DNA of 64,000 nucleotides from Antarcticimicrobium sediminis (GCF_004348975.1 NZ_SMFP01000003.1:62001-126000), one strand, 5' to 3'. Positions 1 to 10,524 are shown, counted from the first letter of the stretch. Notes: generated by a model from the sequence alone, not told the origin. Numbers and translations are program-made.

Positions 1-1345
1 CCGCAGGCGCCTTCATCCAGTCGCGGTGATTATCATTGCGCCAGCGGCAGGTTTCGAACACGCGGGTTTTGTACAGATCCTTGATCGGATTGTACCCTCC
101 GGCCATGTCGCCGTAGATGGTGGCATAGCCCACCGCCACCTCGGATTTGTTGCCGGTGGTCAGCAGCATCTCGCCAAACTTGTTGGACATCGCCATCAGC
201 AGCAGACCGCGCAGGCGCGACTGGATGTTTTCCTCGGTCAGGTCGGGTTTCAACCCCGCAAACAACGGCTCCAAGGTATTGGAGATCGCCCCCCGCCCCT
301 CGGCAATCGGGACATAATCATAATGGCAACCCAGCGCCTTGGCGACAGCCTCGGCGTCCTCCAGCGACTCCGGGCTGGTGTATTCCGAGGGCAACATGAC
401 GCAGCGCACATTCTCTGGCCCCAGCGCATCGGCCGCGATCACCGCGACCAGCGCCGAATCGATGCCCCCCGACAGCCCCAGCAGCACCTTGGAGAACCCG
501 GTCTTGGCCATGTAATCGCGCAGGGCGATGACCATCACCTGATAATCCTGCTCCCATTCCGAGGGGTGGACGTGTTCCGCGCCCGGCAGGATGCGCCAGC
601 CGTCGGACCCACGTTCCAGATCCACGTGAGTGATGGCCGCGTCGAACTGCGGCATCTGAAACGCCAGTTCGCCCCCCGGGTTCAACCCGAAGCTGGCCCC
701 GTCAAAGACCTGATCGTCCTGTCCGCCCACCATGTTGAGATAGATCAGCGGCAGGTCGGTCTCGACCACGCGGGCGACCATGTGGTTGAGCCGGGTGTCA
801 TGCTTGCCCCGGTAATAGGGCGAGCCATTGGGCACCAGCAGGAATTCCGCCCCGGTCTCGGCCAGGGTCTCGGCGACATCCTCGTGCCAGGCATCCTCGC
901 AAATCGGGCTGCCGATGCGGGTGTCGCCCACCGAATAAGGCCCGCCCAACGGACCGGCGGCAAAGATCCGCTGTTCGTCGAACACCATCTCGTTGGGCAG
1001 ATTATGCTTGAGCGCGGTATGGGCGATCTTGCCATCCCTGAGGATGAAATAGGCGTTGAACAGCTGCGCCCCCTCGACCCATGGCCCGCCAATGGCCAGC
1101 GCCGGACCGTCGGCACAGTCTGCCGCCAGTTTGCGCACCGCCTCGATCGCGGCGGTGTGGAAGGCGGGTTTCATCACCAGATCCTGCGGGTTGTACCCGA
1201 CAAGGAACATCTCGGGCAGCGCCACCAGATCGGCGCCAGCGGCACGGCCCTGGTCCCAGGCCTCGCGCGCCTTGGCGGCGTTGCCTTCCAGATCCCCCAT
1301 CACGGGGTTCAATTGCGCCAGCGTCACGCGGAAACGATCAGACAT
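1..1345 (-). CDS. nadE: Glutamine-dependent NAD+ synthase, C-terminus cut by window edge
   Basis: Final step of NAD+ synthesis in the cytosol: deamido-NAD+ is amidated with ammonia from glutamine at the cost of ATP. The 448 visible codons hold the whole N-terminal nitrilase-type glutaminase domain, with its expected Glu45, Lys113 and Cys149 (PICEDAW context), and the start of the synthetase domain with the ATP-pyrophosphatase loop SGGIDS at 292-297. Family members have roughly 550 residues, so about 100 codons lie beyond base 1. The start is the ATG at 1345 with GAGGGCAGG just upstream. It is divergent from the MORN-repeat gene. The frame is open over its whole visible length. The identification is secure because both catalytic domains are recognisable. 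Confidence 0.93.
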   Translation of the reverse strand, partial: MSDRFRVTLAQLNPVMGDLEGNAAKAREAWDQGRAAGADLVALPEMFLVGYNPQDLVMKPAFHTAAIEAVRKLAADCADGPALAIGGPWVEGAQLFNAYFILRDGKIAHTALKHNLPNEMVFDEQRIFAAGPLGGPYSVGDTRIGSPICEDAWHEDVAETLAETGAEFLLVPNGSPYYRGKHDTRLNHMVARVVETDLPLIYLNMVGGQDDQVFDGASFGLNPGGELAFQMPQFDAAITHVDLERGSDGWRILPGAEHVHPSEWEQDYQVMVIALRDYMAKTGFSKVLLGLSGGIDSALVAVIAADALGPENVRCVMLPSEYTSPESLEDAEAVAKALGCHYDYVPIAEGRGAISNTLEPLFAGLKPDLTEENIQSRLRGLLLMAMSNKFGEMLLTTGNKSEVAVGYATIYGDMAGGYNPIKDLYKTRVFETCRWRNDNHRDWMKAPA

Positions 1346-1547
1346 CCTGCCCTCGGTCCAAGTCCTGTTTGCAGCCATTTAACAGATCATGTGCCGAGGG
1401 AAAGCCTTGCGCCGCAAAAGACGTTGCTTGAACCCGCCCCCTCGCCTAGTTTCTAATGGCTTCGCAGGCGCGCCACAGCGCCGCGCGGGCACATCGCGAC
1501 GCGGATCTCGACACGGATCGCGGCACAGGGGGCAGGCAGGACATCCG

Positions 1548-2945
1548 ATGAGACATCTTGGAATGGTATTGGCGATCACAACCGGTCTGATGCTGGCGGG
1601 ACAGGCCCGTGCGCAGGACGGTCAGGTGCTGACCACCGAAGACGATATCGGCGGCGTCTATGAGGGCACCTTTCGCGGCGGGTTGCAGCACGGCACCGGC
1701 ACCTATCGGCTGCCGAACGGCTATGAATATTCCGGCGACTGGCTGGATGGAGAGATCAAGGGCCAAGGCGTGGCGCGGTTTCCCAACGGCTCGGTCTATG
1801 AGGGCGAATTTGCCAAGGGCAAGCCGAACGGTCTGGGCAAGATCACCTTTTCCGACGGCGGCACCTATGAAGGCGACTGGCTTGATGGGGTGATCAACGG
1901 ACAGGGCGTGGCCACCTATGCCAACGGGGTGCGCTATGAGGGCGAATTCCGCAACGCGCAGCACAATGGCTTTGGCGTCATGACCAGCCCCGGCGGGTAT
2001 GAGTATCGCGGCGACTGGCTCGATGGCGAGAAACAGGGCAAAGGAGTGATCACCTATCCCGACGGCGCCGTCTATGATGGCGAGATCAACGATGGCCAGC
2101 GCCACGGCCAAGGCACGCTGCGGATGCCCGACGGGTTGACCTATGTCGGCACATGGGCAGACGGGCAGATCAGCGGCACCGGGGTGCTGACCCAAGCCAA
2201 TGGCGATGTCTACGAGGGGGATCTGGTCGCCGGTCGGCGCGAGGGCATGGGCAAGGTCACCTACGCCAATGGCGACGTCTATCAGGGCGCCTTCGCCGAT
2301 GACCGCCGCCATGGGCAGGGCAGCTTTACCGGCGCTGACGGCTATGTTTACACCGGTTCCTGGGTGGCAGGGCAGATCGAAGGACAGGGCCGCGTCACCT
2401 ATCCTGACGGTTCGATCTATGAAGGTCAGTTCCGCGCCGATCTGGCCGATGGGCAGGGCAAGATCGCCTATCCCGACGGGTCAACCTATGAGGGCGCATG
2501 GACCGCCGGGGTGATCGACGGCGAGGGCGTGGCCACCTATGCCAATGGCATCATCTACAAGGGCATGTTCAAGAACGCCAAGAACCACGGCACCGGGGTG
2601 ATGACCTATGCCGACGGCTATCGCTATGAGGGCGACTGGCAAGACGGCCAGCGCCACGGGCAAGGCAAGGCCACCTATGCCGACGGCTCGGTCTATACCG
2701 GCCAGTTCGTCAACGGCCAGCGCGACGGTACGGGCGAGATCGTGATGGCCGACGGCTTTCGCTATTCCGGAGACTGGTCCAAGGGCGAGATCAGCGGCGA
2801 AGGTGTGGCCACCTATGCCAATGGCGATGTCTATGAGGGCACCTTCAGAAACGGCAAGCGACAGGGTCAGGGCACCATGCGCTATGGCACCGGGCAAGAG
2901 ACCAGCGGCCAGTGGGACAATGGCGCGCTGAAGAACGGCGGGTGA
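1548..2945 (+). CDS. Secreted MORN-repeat protein (18 tandem repeats)
   Basis: A 465-residue protein. Residues 1-23 are a Sec signal peptide ending in a typical ARA-Q junction, so the mature protein is probably periplasmic or exported. The rest is an unbroken array of about 18 MORN repeats of exactly 23 residues, core Y-x-G-x-(W/F)-x-x-G with a G-x-G-x-x-x-Y-x-(D/N)-G tail, plus a half repeat at the C-terminus. The aromatic residue alternates F, W, F, W with one phase slip near repeat 9. The start at 1548 is chosen because it begins the signal peptide; the frame extends upstream without one. MORN arrays form elongated beta sheets that bind lipids or proteins, but no enzymatic domain is present and the role here is unknown. 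The neighbouring nadE (divergent) and trmL (convergent) give no functional clue. Confidence 0.85.
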   Translation: MRHLGMVLAITTGLMLAGQARAQDGQVLTTEDDIGGVYEGTFRGGLQHGTGTYRLPNGYEYSGDWLDGEIKGQGVARFPNGSVYEGEFAKGKPNGLGKITFSDGGTYEGDWLDGVINGQGVATYANGVRYEGEFRNAQHNGFGVMTSPGGYEYRGDWLDGEKQGKGVITYPDGAVYDGEINDGQRHGQGTLRMPDGLTYVGTWADGQISGTGVLTQANGDVYEGDLVAGRREGMGKVTYANGDVYQGAFADDRRHGQGSFTGADGYVYTGSWVAGQIEGQGRVTYPDGSIYEGQFRADLADGQGKIAYPDGSTYEGAWTAGVIDGEGVATYANGIIYKGMFKNAKNHGTGVMTYADGYRYEGDWQDGQRHGQGKATYADGSVYTGQFVNGQRDGTGEIVMADGFRYSGDWSKGEISGEGVATYANGDVYEGTFRNGKRQGQGTMRYGTGQETSGQWDNGALKNGG

Positions 2946-3040
2946 GGGTTCGCTTGCGTCGCCTGTTCGGGTGAGGGGCGGAATGCGGAGGTGCAGGCGC
3001 GGGCGTGCAGGCAGTGCCAACGACCTCACGCAGACCGCTG

Positions 3041-3550
3041 TCAGCCGCCCAGTTGCGGACGCATCGCTTGATAGACAACTGCCGCGGCTACATTCGCCAG
3101 ATTGAGCGATCGAACACGTGAATCGAGCATGGGCAACCTGAAAGTCCGATCTTCCAACCCGTTGAGAATCGCCAATGGCAGGCCTTTGGATTCACAGCCA
3201 AAGACCAGAAAGGCATCCTTAGGATAGTCGGGATCGTAGAACGTTTGGGCCCCGTGTTCTTCGAAGAAAAACAGGCTTTCGGGACGCGGCTTACGCGCCT
3301 CCAAAAAACTTTCCCAAGTGTCATATTCGCTGAGGTTCACATATTTCCAATAGTCGGTTCCGGCCCGCCGCACCGCTTTTTCGTCGAGGGAAAACCCGTA
3401 GGGCTTGATCAGAACCAGCTCCAGATTCAGCGCAACGCAGGTCCGTCCGATGGCCCCTGTGTTGTACGGTATTTCGGGGGTGACCAACACGATTTTCATG
3501 CGGGGATCAGACATGGGATATGTGAACTTTCTCAGGTGAGGGCGCGGCAT
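3041..3550 (-). CDS. trmL: tRNA (cytidine/uridine-34-2'-O)-methyltransferase TrmL
   Basis: SPOUT-class methyltransferase that 2'-O-methylates the wobble base of certain leucine tRNAs using S-adenosylmethionine. All three SPOUT motifs are present: NTGAIGRTC near the N-terminus, FGCESKGLP, and the knot-forming VRSLNLANVAAAVVYQ near the C-terminus. The length, about 155-169 residues, matches the family, which has no extra RNA-binding domain. Three in-frame ATGs compete: 3550 has an AGGAG 11 bases upstream, 3514 has a weaker GAGAAAG, and 3499 (MKIVLVTP) matches the usual N-terminus best but has no ribosome site. I keep the longest. The gene is in a stretch of visibly lower GC than its surroundings, shared with the next gene upstream. 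Confidence 0.9.
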   Translation of the reverse strand: MPRPHLRKFTYPMSDPRMKIVLVTPEIPYNTGAIGRTCVALNLELVLIKPYGFSLDEKAVRRAGTDYWKYVNLSEYDTWESFLEARKPRPESLFFFEEHGAQTFYDPDYPKDAFLVFGCESKGLPLAILNGLEDRTFRLPMLDSRVRSLNLANVAAAVVYQAMRPQLGG

Positions 3551-3596
3551 TCGCCGTGCTTCTCCTATTCAATCTCGTGAAATCGAGGGTGGAAAC

Positions 3597-4109
3597 CTAC
3601 CGGGTCTCTAGGAATTTATGCGCCTCAAGAAGTGTCGTGGCGAGCCCGTCAAAAAAGCCCGGCACGCCAACATCTATCAGGCTTGAAGGCGCGTCTTCTT
3701 CTTTTGGATCGAGAGTTTCAGCGGGTTTCATATGAAAAAGTTCGGTCGGAGTGTCGAGCAATTCCCGATAGCTTGCGCCTTTTCCGTGCTTGAGCACGTT
3801 GATCGCCAGATAGTACTTGTGGACCCGATCGGCGAGGTCAGCCTGCCCGGAGTTTACCAGCGACGTTCTCAACTTTTTTGAAAACGGCCCCCGTTTGAAG
3901 TGGTGCTGCATGCGCGCCTCGAACAGGGTGAAGATATCAACAGCGGCCAATTCAAGCGCGACAGTCGCCGCGCGCAGGTCTTCAGCTTGAGCTTCGGAGC
4001 CGCTCTGCCCGTCCAACTGCGCCCGCGCGAGCGAAATTCTATCTTCGAACACCTTTGCTTTGACCTGTGCCGCCACAATCAGGTCCGGCACGCTCTGTGA
4101 GGTTTCCAC
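3597..4109 (-). CDS. Uncharacterised 170-residue helical protein
   Basis: I do not recognise this family with confidence. It starts with GTG at 4109, supported by AAGGAGAG six bases upstream, and is predicted to be mostly alpha-helical and soluble, with no signal peptide or membrane segment. The middle section (alternating hydrophobic helices, then a stretch reading AINVLKHGKGASY) resembles the HEPN-like helical proteins in general appearance, but I cannot identify an intact R-x4-6-H ribonuclease motif, so this is only a suggestion. It is followed by trmL on the same strand after 46 bases, and the two may be cotranscribed. Both are less GC-rich than the neighbouring genes, about 52% in one line counted by eye, which may reflect transfer. 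Confidence 0.7.
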   Translation of the reverse strand: METSQSVPDLIVAAQVKAKVFEDRISLARAQLDGQSGSEAQAEDLRAATVALELAAVDIFTLFEARMQHHFKRGPFSKKLRTSLVNSGQADLADRVHKYYLAINVLKHGKGASYRELLDTPTELFHMKPAETLDPKEEDAPSSLIDVGVPGFFDGLATTLLEAHKFLETR

Positions 4110-4230
4110 CGTTCGCTCTCCTTAATGTCCCGGCCTCTCTTAAGCTAAGCGGACAGGAATGATAGGGGCGGGAACGATTCAGTGTACCGCCGCACAAAAA
4201 CCCTTTCCCTTCGGCAGAGCCTCAAGAGTG

Positions 4231-4279
4231 CAGAGTCGTGCCAGCGCCGGATTGTGGTTCCGGCGCTGGCACGACTCTG
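4231..4279. repeat. Perfect 20-bp inverted repeat with 9-nt loop
   Basis: The left arm at 4231-4250 starts CAGAGTCGTG and is perfectly complementary to the right arm at 4260-4279; the loop is ATTGTGGTT. No run of T follows on either strand, so it is not a textbook intrinsic terminator, although it lies downstream of sqr (minus strand, ends 4357) and upstream of the GTG of the unknown gene (4109). A second, shorter dyad CCCTTTGC/GCAAAGGG lies at 4311-4318 and 4337-4344, immediately beyond the sqr stop. It could be a terminator, an RNA-stabilising structure or a copy of a dispersed palindromic repeat. A 63-codon frame running through it is a by-product. Confidence 0.85.
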
Positions 4280-4356
4280 ACACGGCGGGCCTACGGCCCT
4301 TGAGTCCGTGCCCTTTGCGCTTTGCGACAGACGTTTGCAAAGGGAGGTGACGCGCC

Positions 4357-5637
4357 TCAGCCCTGCCCGTCTTTCAGCTTGTTGATCTTCATGAACCGCA
4401 TCATGAATTTCTCGTAGAACGGTTCGCTCACCCCACGGCGCACCTTGCGCATGAAATACCACTCGAACGCCAGCTTGGCCCAGTGCACCCAGCGCCCCTG
4501 CGCCGCCCAGTTGACGTTGCGCGGCGGGTTCTGCGGCATCGCCAGAAAGGCGGCCCCGTCGTCGCCGAAATCGGCCAGACACAGCGCGTTCCAAGTGGCC
4601 ATCTCGCGCGGCTCGCCGCCTTTCACGATCTGCGCGATGTTGTGGGCGGTGGCGGTGACCATGGATTCGATCATGAACCCGGTTTTCGGCACGCCGGTGG
4701 GCACCGGCGTGGGCTCTTTCGGGGCGATGGCGATACAGACGCCGATGCCAAAGATATTGGGATAGGCCGGGTTGCGCTGATGTTCGTCGACGATGACAAA
4801 TCCGCGCGGATTGACCAGCCCTTCAAGCCCCATCAGCGCGGGGATGCCGCGGAAGGCCGGCAGCATCATCGCATAGGTAAAGGGGATGTCATGCGTCTTC
4901 TTCGGCTTGCCGTCCTCGTCGCATTCGGTGACGTGGATCTTGTCGGCCTCGAAACTGTCGGTCTTGGCATTGGTGACCCAACGGATCGAGCGTTCGCGCA
5001 TGATCGTTTCCAGCATGCCCTTGGTGTCACCCACCCCGCCAAGGCCCAGATGGCCAATATAGGGTTCCGGGGTGACAAAGGTCATCGGCACCTTGTCGCG
5101 GATCTTGCGGCGACGCAGATCGGTGTCGATACTCATGACATATTCATAGGCCGGGCCAAAGCACGAGGCCCCCTGCACCGCGCCAACCACGATCGGGCCG
5201 GGATTGGCGCAAAACGCCTCCCAGTTTTTGCCCGAGATCTCGGCATGTTCGATTTGACAGATCGAATGGGTGAACCGATCCGGACCGAAGCCTTCGATCT
5301 CGTCAAAGGCCAGGTCGGGACCGGTGGCGATCACCAGCATGTCATAGCTGACCTCGCGGCCGCTTTGCAGGTGGATGACATTCGCCACCGGGTCTAGTTT
5401 CACCGCCCCGTCGCAGATGAATTCGATCCCCTGCCGCTCCATCACCGGGGCCAGATCGATGGTGATTTGCGCCTTTGTGCGCAAACCGATCCCGGCCGAG
5501 GGGTTGGAGGGCGTGAACTGAAAATAGGGCTTGTTCGAAATCACGGTGACCGTGTCATTGCTGCCCAGCGCTTCCTTGAGCTCATAGGCCTGAATGGTAC
5601 CGCCTACCCCGGCACCTAGGACGACCACATGCGTCAT
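4357..5637 (-). CDS. sqr: Sulfide:quinone oxidoreductase
   Basis: Flavoprotein that oxidises sulfide to zero-valent sulfur (polysulfide) and passes the electrons to the quinone pool at the membrane. The 426-residue product opens with an FAD-binding Rossmann motif, LGAGVGG. Cysteines are present at 127, 159 and 353, the three positions described as essential in the Rhodobacter capsulatus enzyme, which is of practically the same length. The basic, aromatic C-terminus (WVHWAKLAFEWYFMRKVRRG) suits monotopic membrane attachment. An AGGAGGG ribosome site lies about ten bases before the ATG at 5637. The gene is monocistronic by position. It could allow use of sulfide as an auxiliary electron donor or simply detoxification; no sox or sqrR gene lies in the window. 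Confidence 0.93.
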   Translation of the reverse strand: MTHVVVLGAGVGGTIQAYELKEALGSNDTVTVISNKPYFQFTPSNPSAGIGLRTKAQITIDLAPVMERQGIEFICDGAVKLDPVANVIHLQSGREVSYDMLVIATGPDLAFDEIEGFGPDRFTHSICQIEHAEISGKNWEAFCANPGPIVVGAVQGASCFGPAYEYVMSIDTDLRRRKIRDKVPMTFVTPEPYIGHLGLGGVGDTKGMLETIMRERSIRWVTNAKTDSFEADKIHVTECDEDGKPKKTHDIPFTYAMMLPAFRGIPALMGLEGLVNPRGFVIVDEHQRNPAYPNIFGIGVCIAIAPKEPTPVPTGVPKTGFMIESMVTATAHNIAQIVKGGEPREMATWNALCLADFGDDGAAFLAMPQNPPRNVNWAAQGRWVHWAKLAFEWYFMRKVRRGVSEPFYEKFMMRFMKINKLKDGQG

Positions 5638-6003
5638 ATCCGTCTTCCCTCCTGAGTGGTGGCCCCGGCTCCCCCTCCGCGGCCTGAATGCACGCCTTGC
5701 AAATCGGCGTGCCCTGCCCCCCTGCGGTCAAAGCGGCCAGAACCGGCGCACCCCGACTGCATGGGATTAGGGGTTGGCTAACATATTCAATCTTCGCCAT
5801 ATATGATATGGATCAAATGGCGCACAAACTGGTACGCCGAAGTATACCCAAGCAAGCTGGAACGGCGCGGCGGGTCGATCCAGCCCGTCCATACGCTGGG
5901 GGCGGTCATTGCTGCTCCCGCATATATCCCCCTTCATCCCCCCTTCCTCCATCCATTTTGTCTCACCTCGGTCATTTTGGCTTTTCTTTCCGGTTTTCCG
6001 CGG
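5638..6003. other. Intergenic region between sqr and the leuA leader
   Basis: About 370 bases between divergent genes without a convincing coding region; the frames found here (for example 5688-6008 plus and 5767-5952 minus) have no ribosome site and unlikely composition. It contains a perfect dyad CCATAT-ATG-ATATGG at 5797-5811 that could be an operator for sqr, and at its right edge the probable promoter of the leuA leader. The part around 5770-5830 is markedly AT-rich compared with the window. Confidence 0.6.
5797..5811. promoter_or_regulatory. Candidate operator dyad upstream of sqr
   Basis: Perfect 6-bp inverted arms CCATAT and ATATGG around ATG, about 160 bases upstream of the sqr start in an AT-rich island. 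In Rhodobacter capsulatus sqr is repressed by the sulfide-responsive SqrR, but this dyad does not clearly match the sites I know for that regulator, so the binding protein is unassigned. Confidence 0.3.
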
Positions 6004-6010
6004 TATAGAT
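5977..6010 (+). promoter_or_regulatory. Probable promoter of the leuA leader transcript
   Basis: A TATAGA box at 6004-6009 is the best -10 element before leuA; the nearest -35-like sequence, TTGGCT at 5977-5982, is spaced rather far (21 bases). Transcription would start about 6016-6018, at or next to the ATG of the leader peptide, which would make the message leaderless. A leaderless leader peptide is known for trpL in Sinorhizobium. Confidence 0.4.
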
Positions 6011-6017
6011 TGCCCAC

Positions 6018-6101
6018 ATGATCAGCCAGCCACATACCCCGACCGACGCCGCGTTTCGCGGCGCGTCGCTACGTGGCCTACTGCTCCTAATCCGCCTCTG
6101 A
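6018..6101 (+). CDS. Leucine-rich leader peptide of leuA (27 residues)
   Basis: Short frame ATG 6018 to TGA 6101. Its C-terminal half reads LRGLLLLIRL: seven leucines in the last ten codons' neighbourhood, four of them consecutive, and three use CTA, a codon hardly seen elsewhere in this GC-rich window. It lies 78 bases before leuA on the same strand and is followed by mutually exclusive hairpins. This is the architecture of amino-acid attenuators such as enterobacterial leuL, where ribosomes stall at leucine codons when charged leucyl-tRNA is scarce. The peptide itself probably has no other function. No ribosome site is visible, consistent with the -10 box lying immediately upstream (leaderless start). 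Confidence 0.82.
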   Translation: MISQPHTPTDAAFRGASLRGLLLLIRL

Positions 6102-6146
6102 GCGTGCCCTTCGGCGCGCCCGCTCAGGGGAGGACGCTTGCGCGCC
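6045..6146 (+). promoter_or_regulatory. Leucine attenuator: alternative hairpins before leuA
   Basis: Three structures can form. A hairpin inside the leader-peptide frame at 6045-6067 (GACGCCGCG, loop TTT). A stem of nine pairs between 6095-6103 (CCTCTGAGC) and 6122-6130 (GCTCAGGGG) with an inner GTGCC/GGCGC stem. And GGCGCGC at 6113-6119 with GCGCGCC at 6140-6146. The last two share 6113-6130 and exclude one another, as antiterminator and terminator do. A ribosome stalled on the leucine codons (about 6069-6098) would favour one of them. There is no U-tract after the final stem, so readthrough may be controlled by Rho or at the level of leuA translation. Confidence 0.65.
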
Positions 6147-6179
6147 AAAGGCATTAGGACAGATACGAAAGATACCGAC

Positions 6180-7754
<1,575 letters not shown>

Positions 7755-7762
7755 ACCCGCGA

Positions 7763-7792
7763 GGCCGGCGCGCGCGACCCCGCGCGCTGGCC
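7763..7792 (+). terminator. Hairpin after leuA
   Basis: A 12-pair, almost pure GC stem (GGCCGGCGCGCG with CGCGCGCTGGCC, one G-T pair) around a six-base loop, nine bases after the leuA stop. There is no T run after it, so termination may be incomplete or factor-assisted. Confidence 0.6.
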
Positions 7793-7801
7793 GTTCCAGG
7801 G

Positions 7802-9015
<1,214 letters not shown>

Positions 9016-9074
9016 GGGGCGCACCCTTTGTCCGGTCGCCCCGTGCGACCGCGACATGTGACGCAAGGATACCA

Positions 9075-9992
9075 TTGGCCAGGGACCGCTCACAGCGCGA
9101 TGACTATACCACCCCCCTGCGCCGGTTGGGGCTGGGGGTGCTGGTTCTGTGCCTGCTGGGCATCTTTCTGATCTGGCGCATCGACAGCCCGCGGGTGGAA
9201 CGTTTCCGCGCGCAAGTGGTCGATCGCGTCGTGCCCTCGATGGACTGGGCGATGGCGCCTGTCACCGGCACGATCAACCTGATCCGCGATTTCCAAAGCT
9301 ATCGCCGGCTGACCGACCAGAATCAGGAGCTGCGCCGCGAGTTGCGCCAGATGAAGGCCTGGAAAGAAGCCGCGCTGCAACTGGAACAGGAAAACGCCCG
9401 CCTGCTTGACCTCAACAACGTGCGGCTTGACCCGCGGCTGACCTATGTGACCGGCGTCGTGCTGGCCGACAGCGGCTCGCCCTTCCGCCAGTCGGTGCTG
9501 CTGAACGTCGGCGCGCGGGACGGCATCCGGGACGGTTGGGCGGCGATGGACGGGATCGGGTTGGTCGGGCGGATCTCTGGCACCGGCCAAAACACCGCGC
9601 GGGTGATCCTGCTGACCGACGCCTCCAGCTCGGTGCCGGTGATCGTGCAACCCTCGGGGCAGAGCGCGCTTGTCGCTGGCAACAACACCGCCGCACCGCT
9701 GATCGATTTTCTGGAGAACGCGGATCTGGTCCGCCCCGGCGACCGGGTGGTCACCTCGGGGGATGGCGGGGTCTTTCCCGCCGGCCTGCTGATCGGGCAG
9801 GTTGCCGCCGACCCGACGGGGCGGCTGCGGGTGCGACTGGCGGCGGATTACGAGCGGCTGGAATTTCTGCGGGTGCTGCGTCTTCACGGGGCGGAAACAA
9901 TCACCGATCCCGGCCAGCTTGTCCTGCCAGCGACCGAGGCAGTGCCCCCCACCGCCCCCGCCGTCCCGGACGAGGAGGCCAGCGGTGGCTAG
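9075..9992 (+). CDS. mreC: Rod-shape determining protein MreC (TTG start)
   Basis: Bitopic inner-membrane protein that links MreB to PBP2 and stimulates it. The 305-residue product has one membrane segment at about residues 16-36, a periplasmic coiled coil (NQELRRELRQMKAWKEAALQ), and the beta-barrel MreC core. The reading frame has no suitable ATG: the TTG at 9075 is chosen because AAGGA stands five bases before it and the N-terminus then reads ARDRSQRDDYT, normal for the group. The frame is open upstream into mreB, which could mislead automatic start calling. The C-terminal tail is proline- and alanine-rich. It overlaps mreD by eight bases. Confidence 0.93.
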   Translation: MARDRSQRDDYTTPLRRLGLGVLVLCLLGIFLIWRIDSPRVERFRAQVVDRVVPSMDWAMAPVTGTINLIRDFQSYRRLTDQNQELRRELRQMKAWKEAALQLEQENARLLDLNNVRLDPRLTYVTGVVLADSGSPFRQSVLLNVGARDGIRDGWAAMDGIGLVGRISGTGQNTARVILLTDASSSVPVIVQPSGQSALVAGNNTAAPLIDFLENADLVRPGDRVVTSGDGGVFPAGLLIGQVAADPTGRLRVRLAADYERLEFLRVLRLHGAETITDPGQLVLPATEAVPPTAPAVPDEEASGG

Positions 9993-10524
9993 CCCGTCCC
10001 CCTCGCACCTCTGGCTGATGCGTGCCGCCTTTCTGGGGCTGGCGCTTCTGATCATGTTCTTTCACCTGATCCCGCTCGACACCGTGCCACGGCGCTGGGC
10101 CCCGCCCGATCTTCTGATCGCCGCCGCCTTTGCCTGGTGCCTGCGACGGCCTGACTTTGCCCCCGCCGCCAGCATCGCAGCCATGATGCTGATGGCAGAT
10201 CTGCTGTTCCAACGCCCACCGGGGCTGATGGCGCTGCTGGTGGTGCTGGGCAGCGAATACCTCAAGACCCGCGCCGGTGGCCTGCGCGAGGCCAGCTTTG
10301 CTGGCGAATGGCTGGCGGTCTGCCTGACGCTGCTGGCGATCACCGTGCTGAACCGGCTGGTGTTGGCGCTGCTGGCCGTCGAACAGGCTCAGCTCAGCCT
10401 CAGCCTGTTTCAGATGGTGATGACCATGCTCGCCTATCCGCTGGTGGTTCTGGTCACACAATCGTTGATGGGGGTGCGCAAGCTGTCACCCAGCGACGTC
10501 GAAGCAATGGGAAACCGGGCATGA
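9985..10524 (+). CDS. mreD: Rod-shape determining protein MreD (GTG start)
   Basis: Small polytopic inner-membrane member of the elongasome, 179 residues with about five hydrophobic segments. The GTG at 9985 is preceded at six bases by GAGGAGG, the strongest ribosome site of the operon, and lies inside the 3' end of mreC; the ATG nearby would shorten the first helix. The stop overlaps the mrdA start (ATGA), suggesting coupled translation. MreD sequences vary a good deal, so identification rests on size, hydrophobicity and position between mreC and the PBP2 gene. Confidence 0.9.
   Translation: MASPSPSHLWLMRAAFLGLALLIMFFHLIPLDTVPRRWAPPDLLIAAAFAWCLRRPDFAPAASIAAMMLMADLLFQRPPGLMALLVVLGSEYLKTRAGGLREASFAGEWLAVCLTLLAITVLNRLVLALLAVEQAQLSLSLFQMVMTMLAYPLVVLVTQSLMGVRKLSPSDVEAMGNRA

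Noticed and set aside
26-1456. 476-codon plus-strand frame at the window start
   Set aside because: Antisense to nadE, whose catalytic motifs are intact on the minus strand.
1446-2312. 288-codon minus-strand frame with its own periodic sequence
   Set aside because: Its periodicity is only the mirror of the MORN repeats on the other strand.
1548-2945. MORN tandem repeats as a possible CRISPR or satellite array
   Set aside because: Period is 69 bases with open frame and codon-level variation; it is a protein repeat.
4159-4350. 63-codon plus-strand frame
   Set aside because: Consists largely of the 20-bp inverted repeat; no ribosome site or protein-like composition.
5582-5800. 72-codon minus-strand frame overlapping the sqr start
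   Set aside because: Covers the sqr ribosome site and has no family resemblance.
5688-6157. Several overlapping short frames between sqr and leuA
   Set aside because: No ribosome sites, atypical composition, and the last one runs through the leucine attenuator in another frame.
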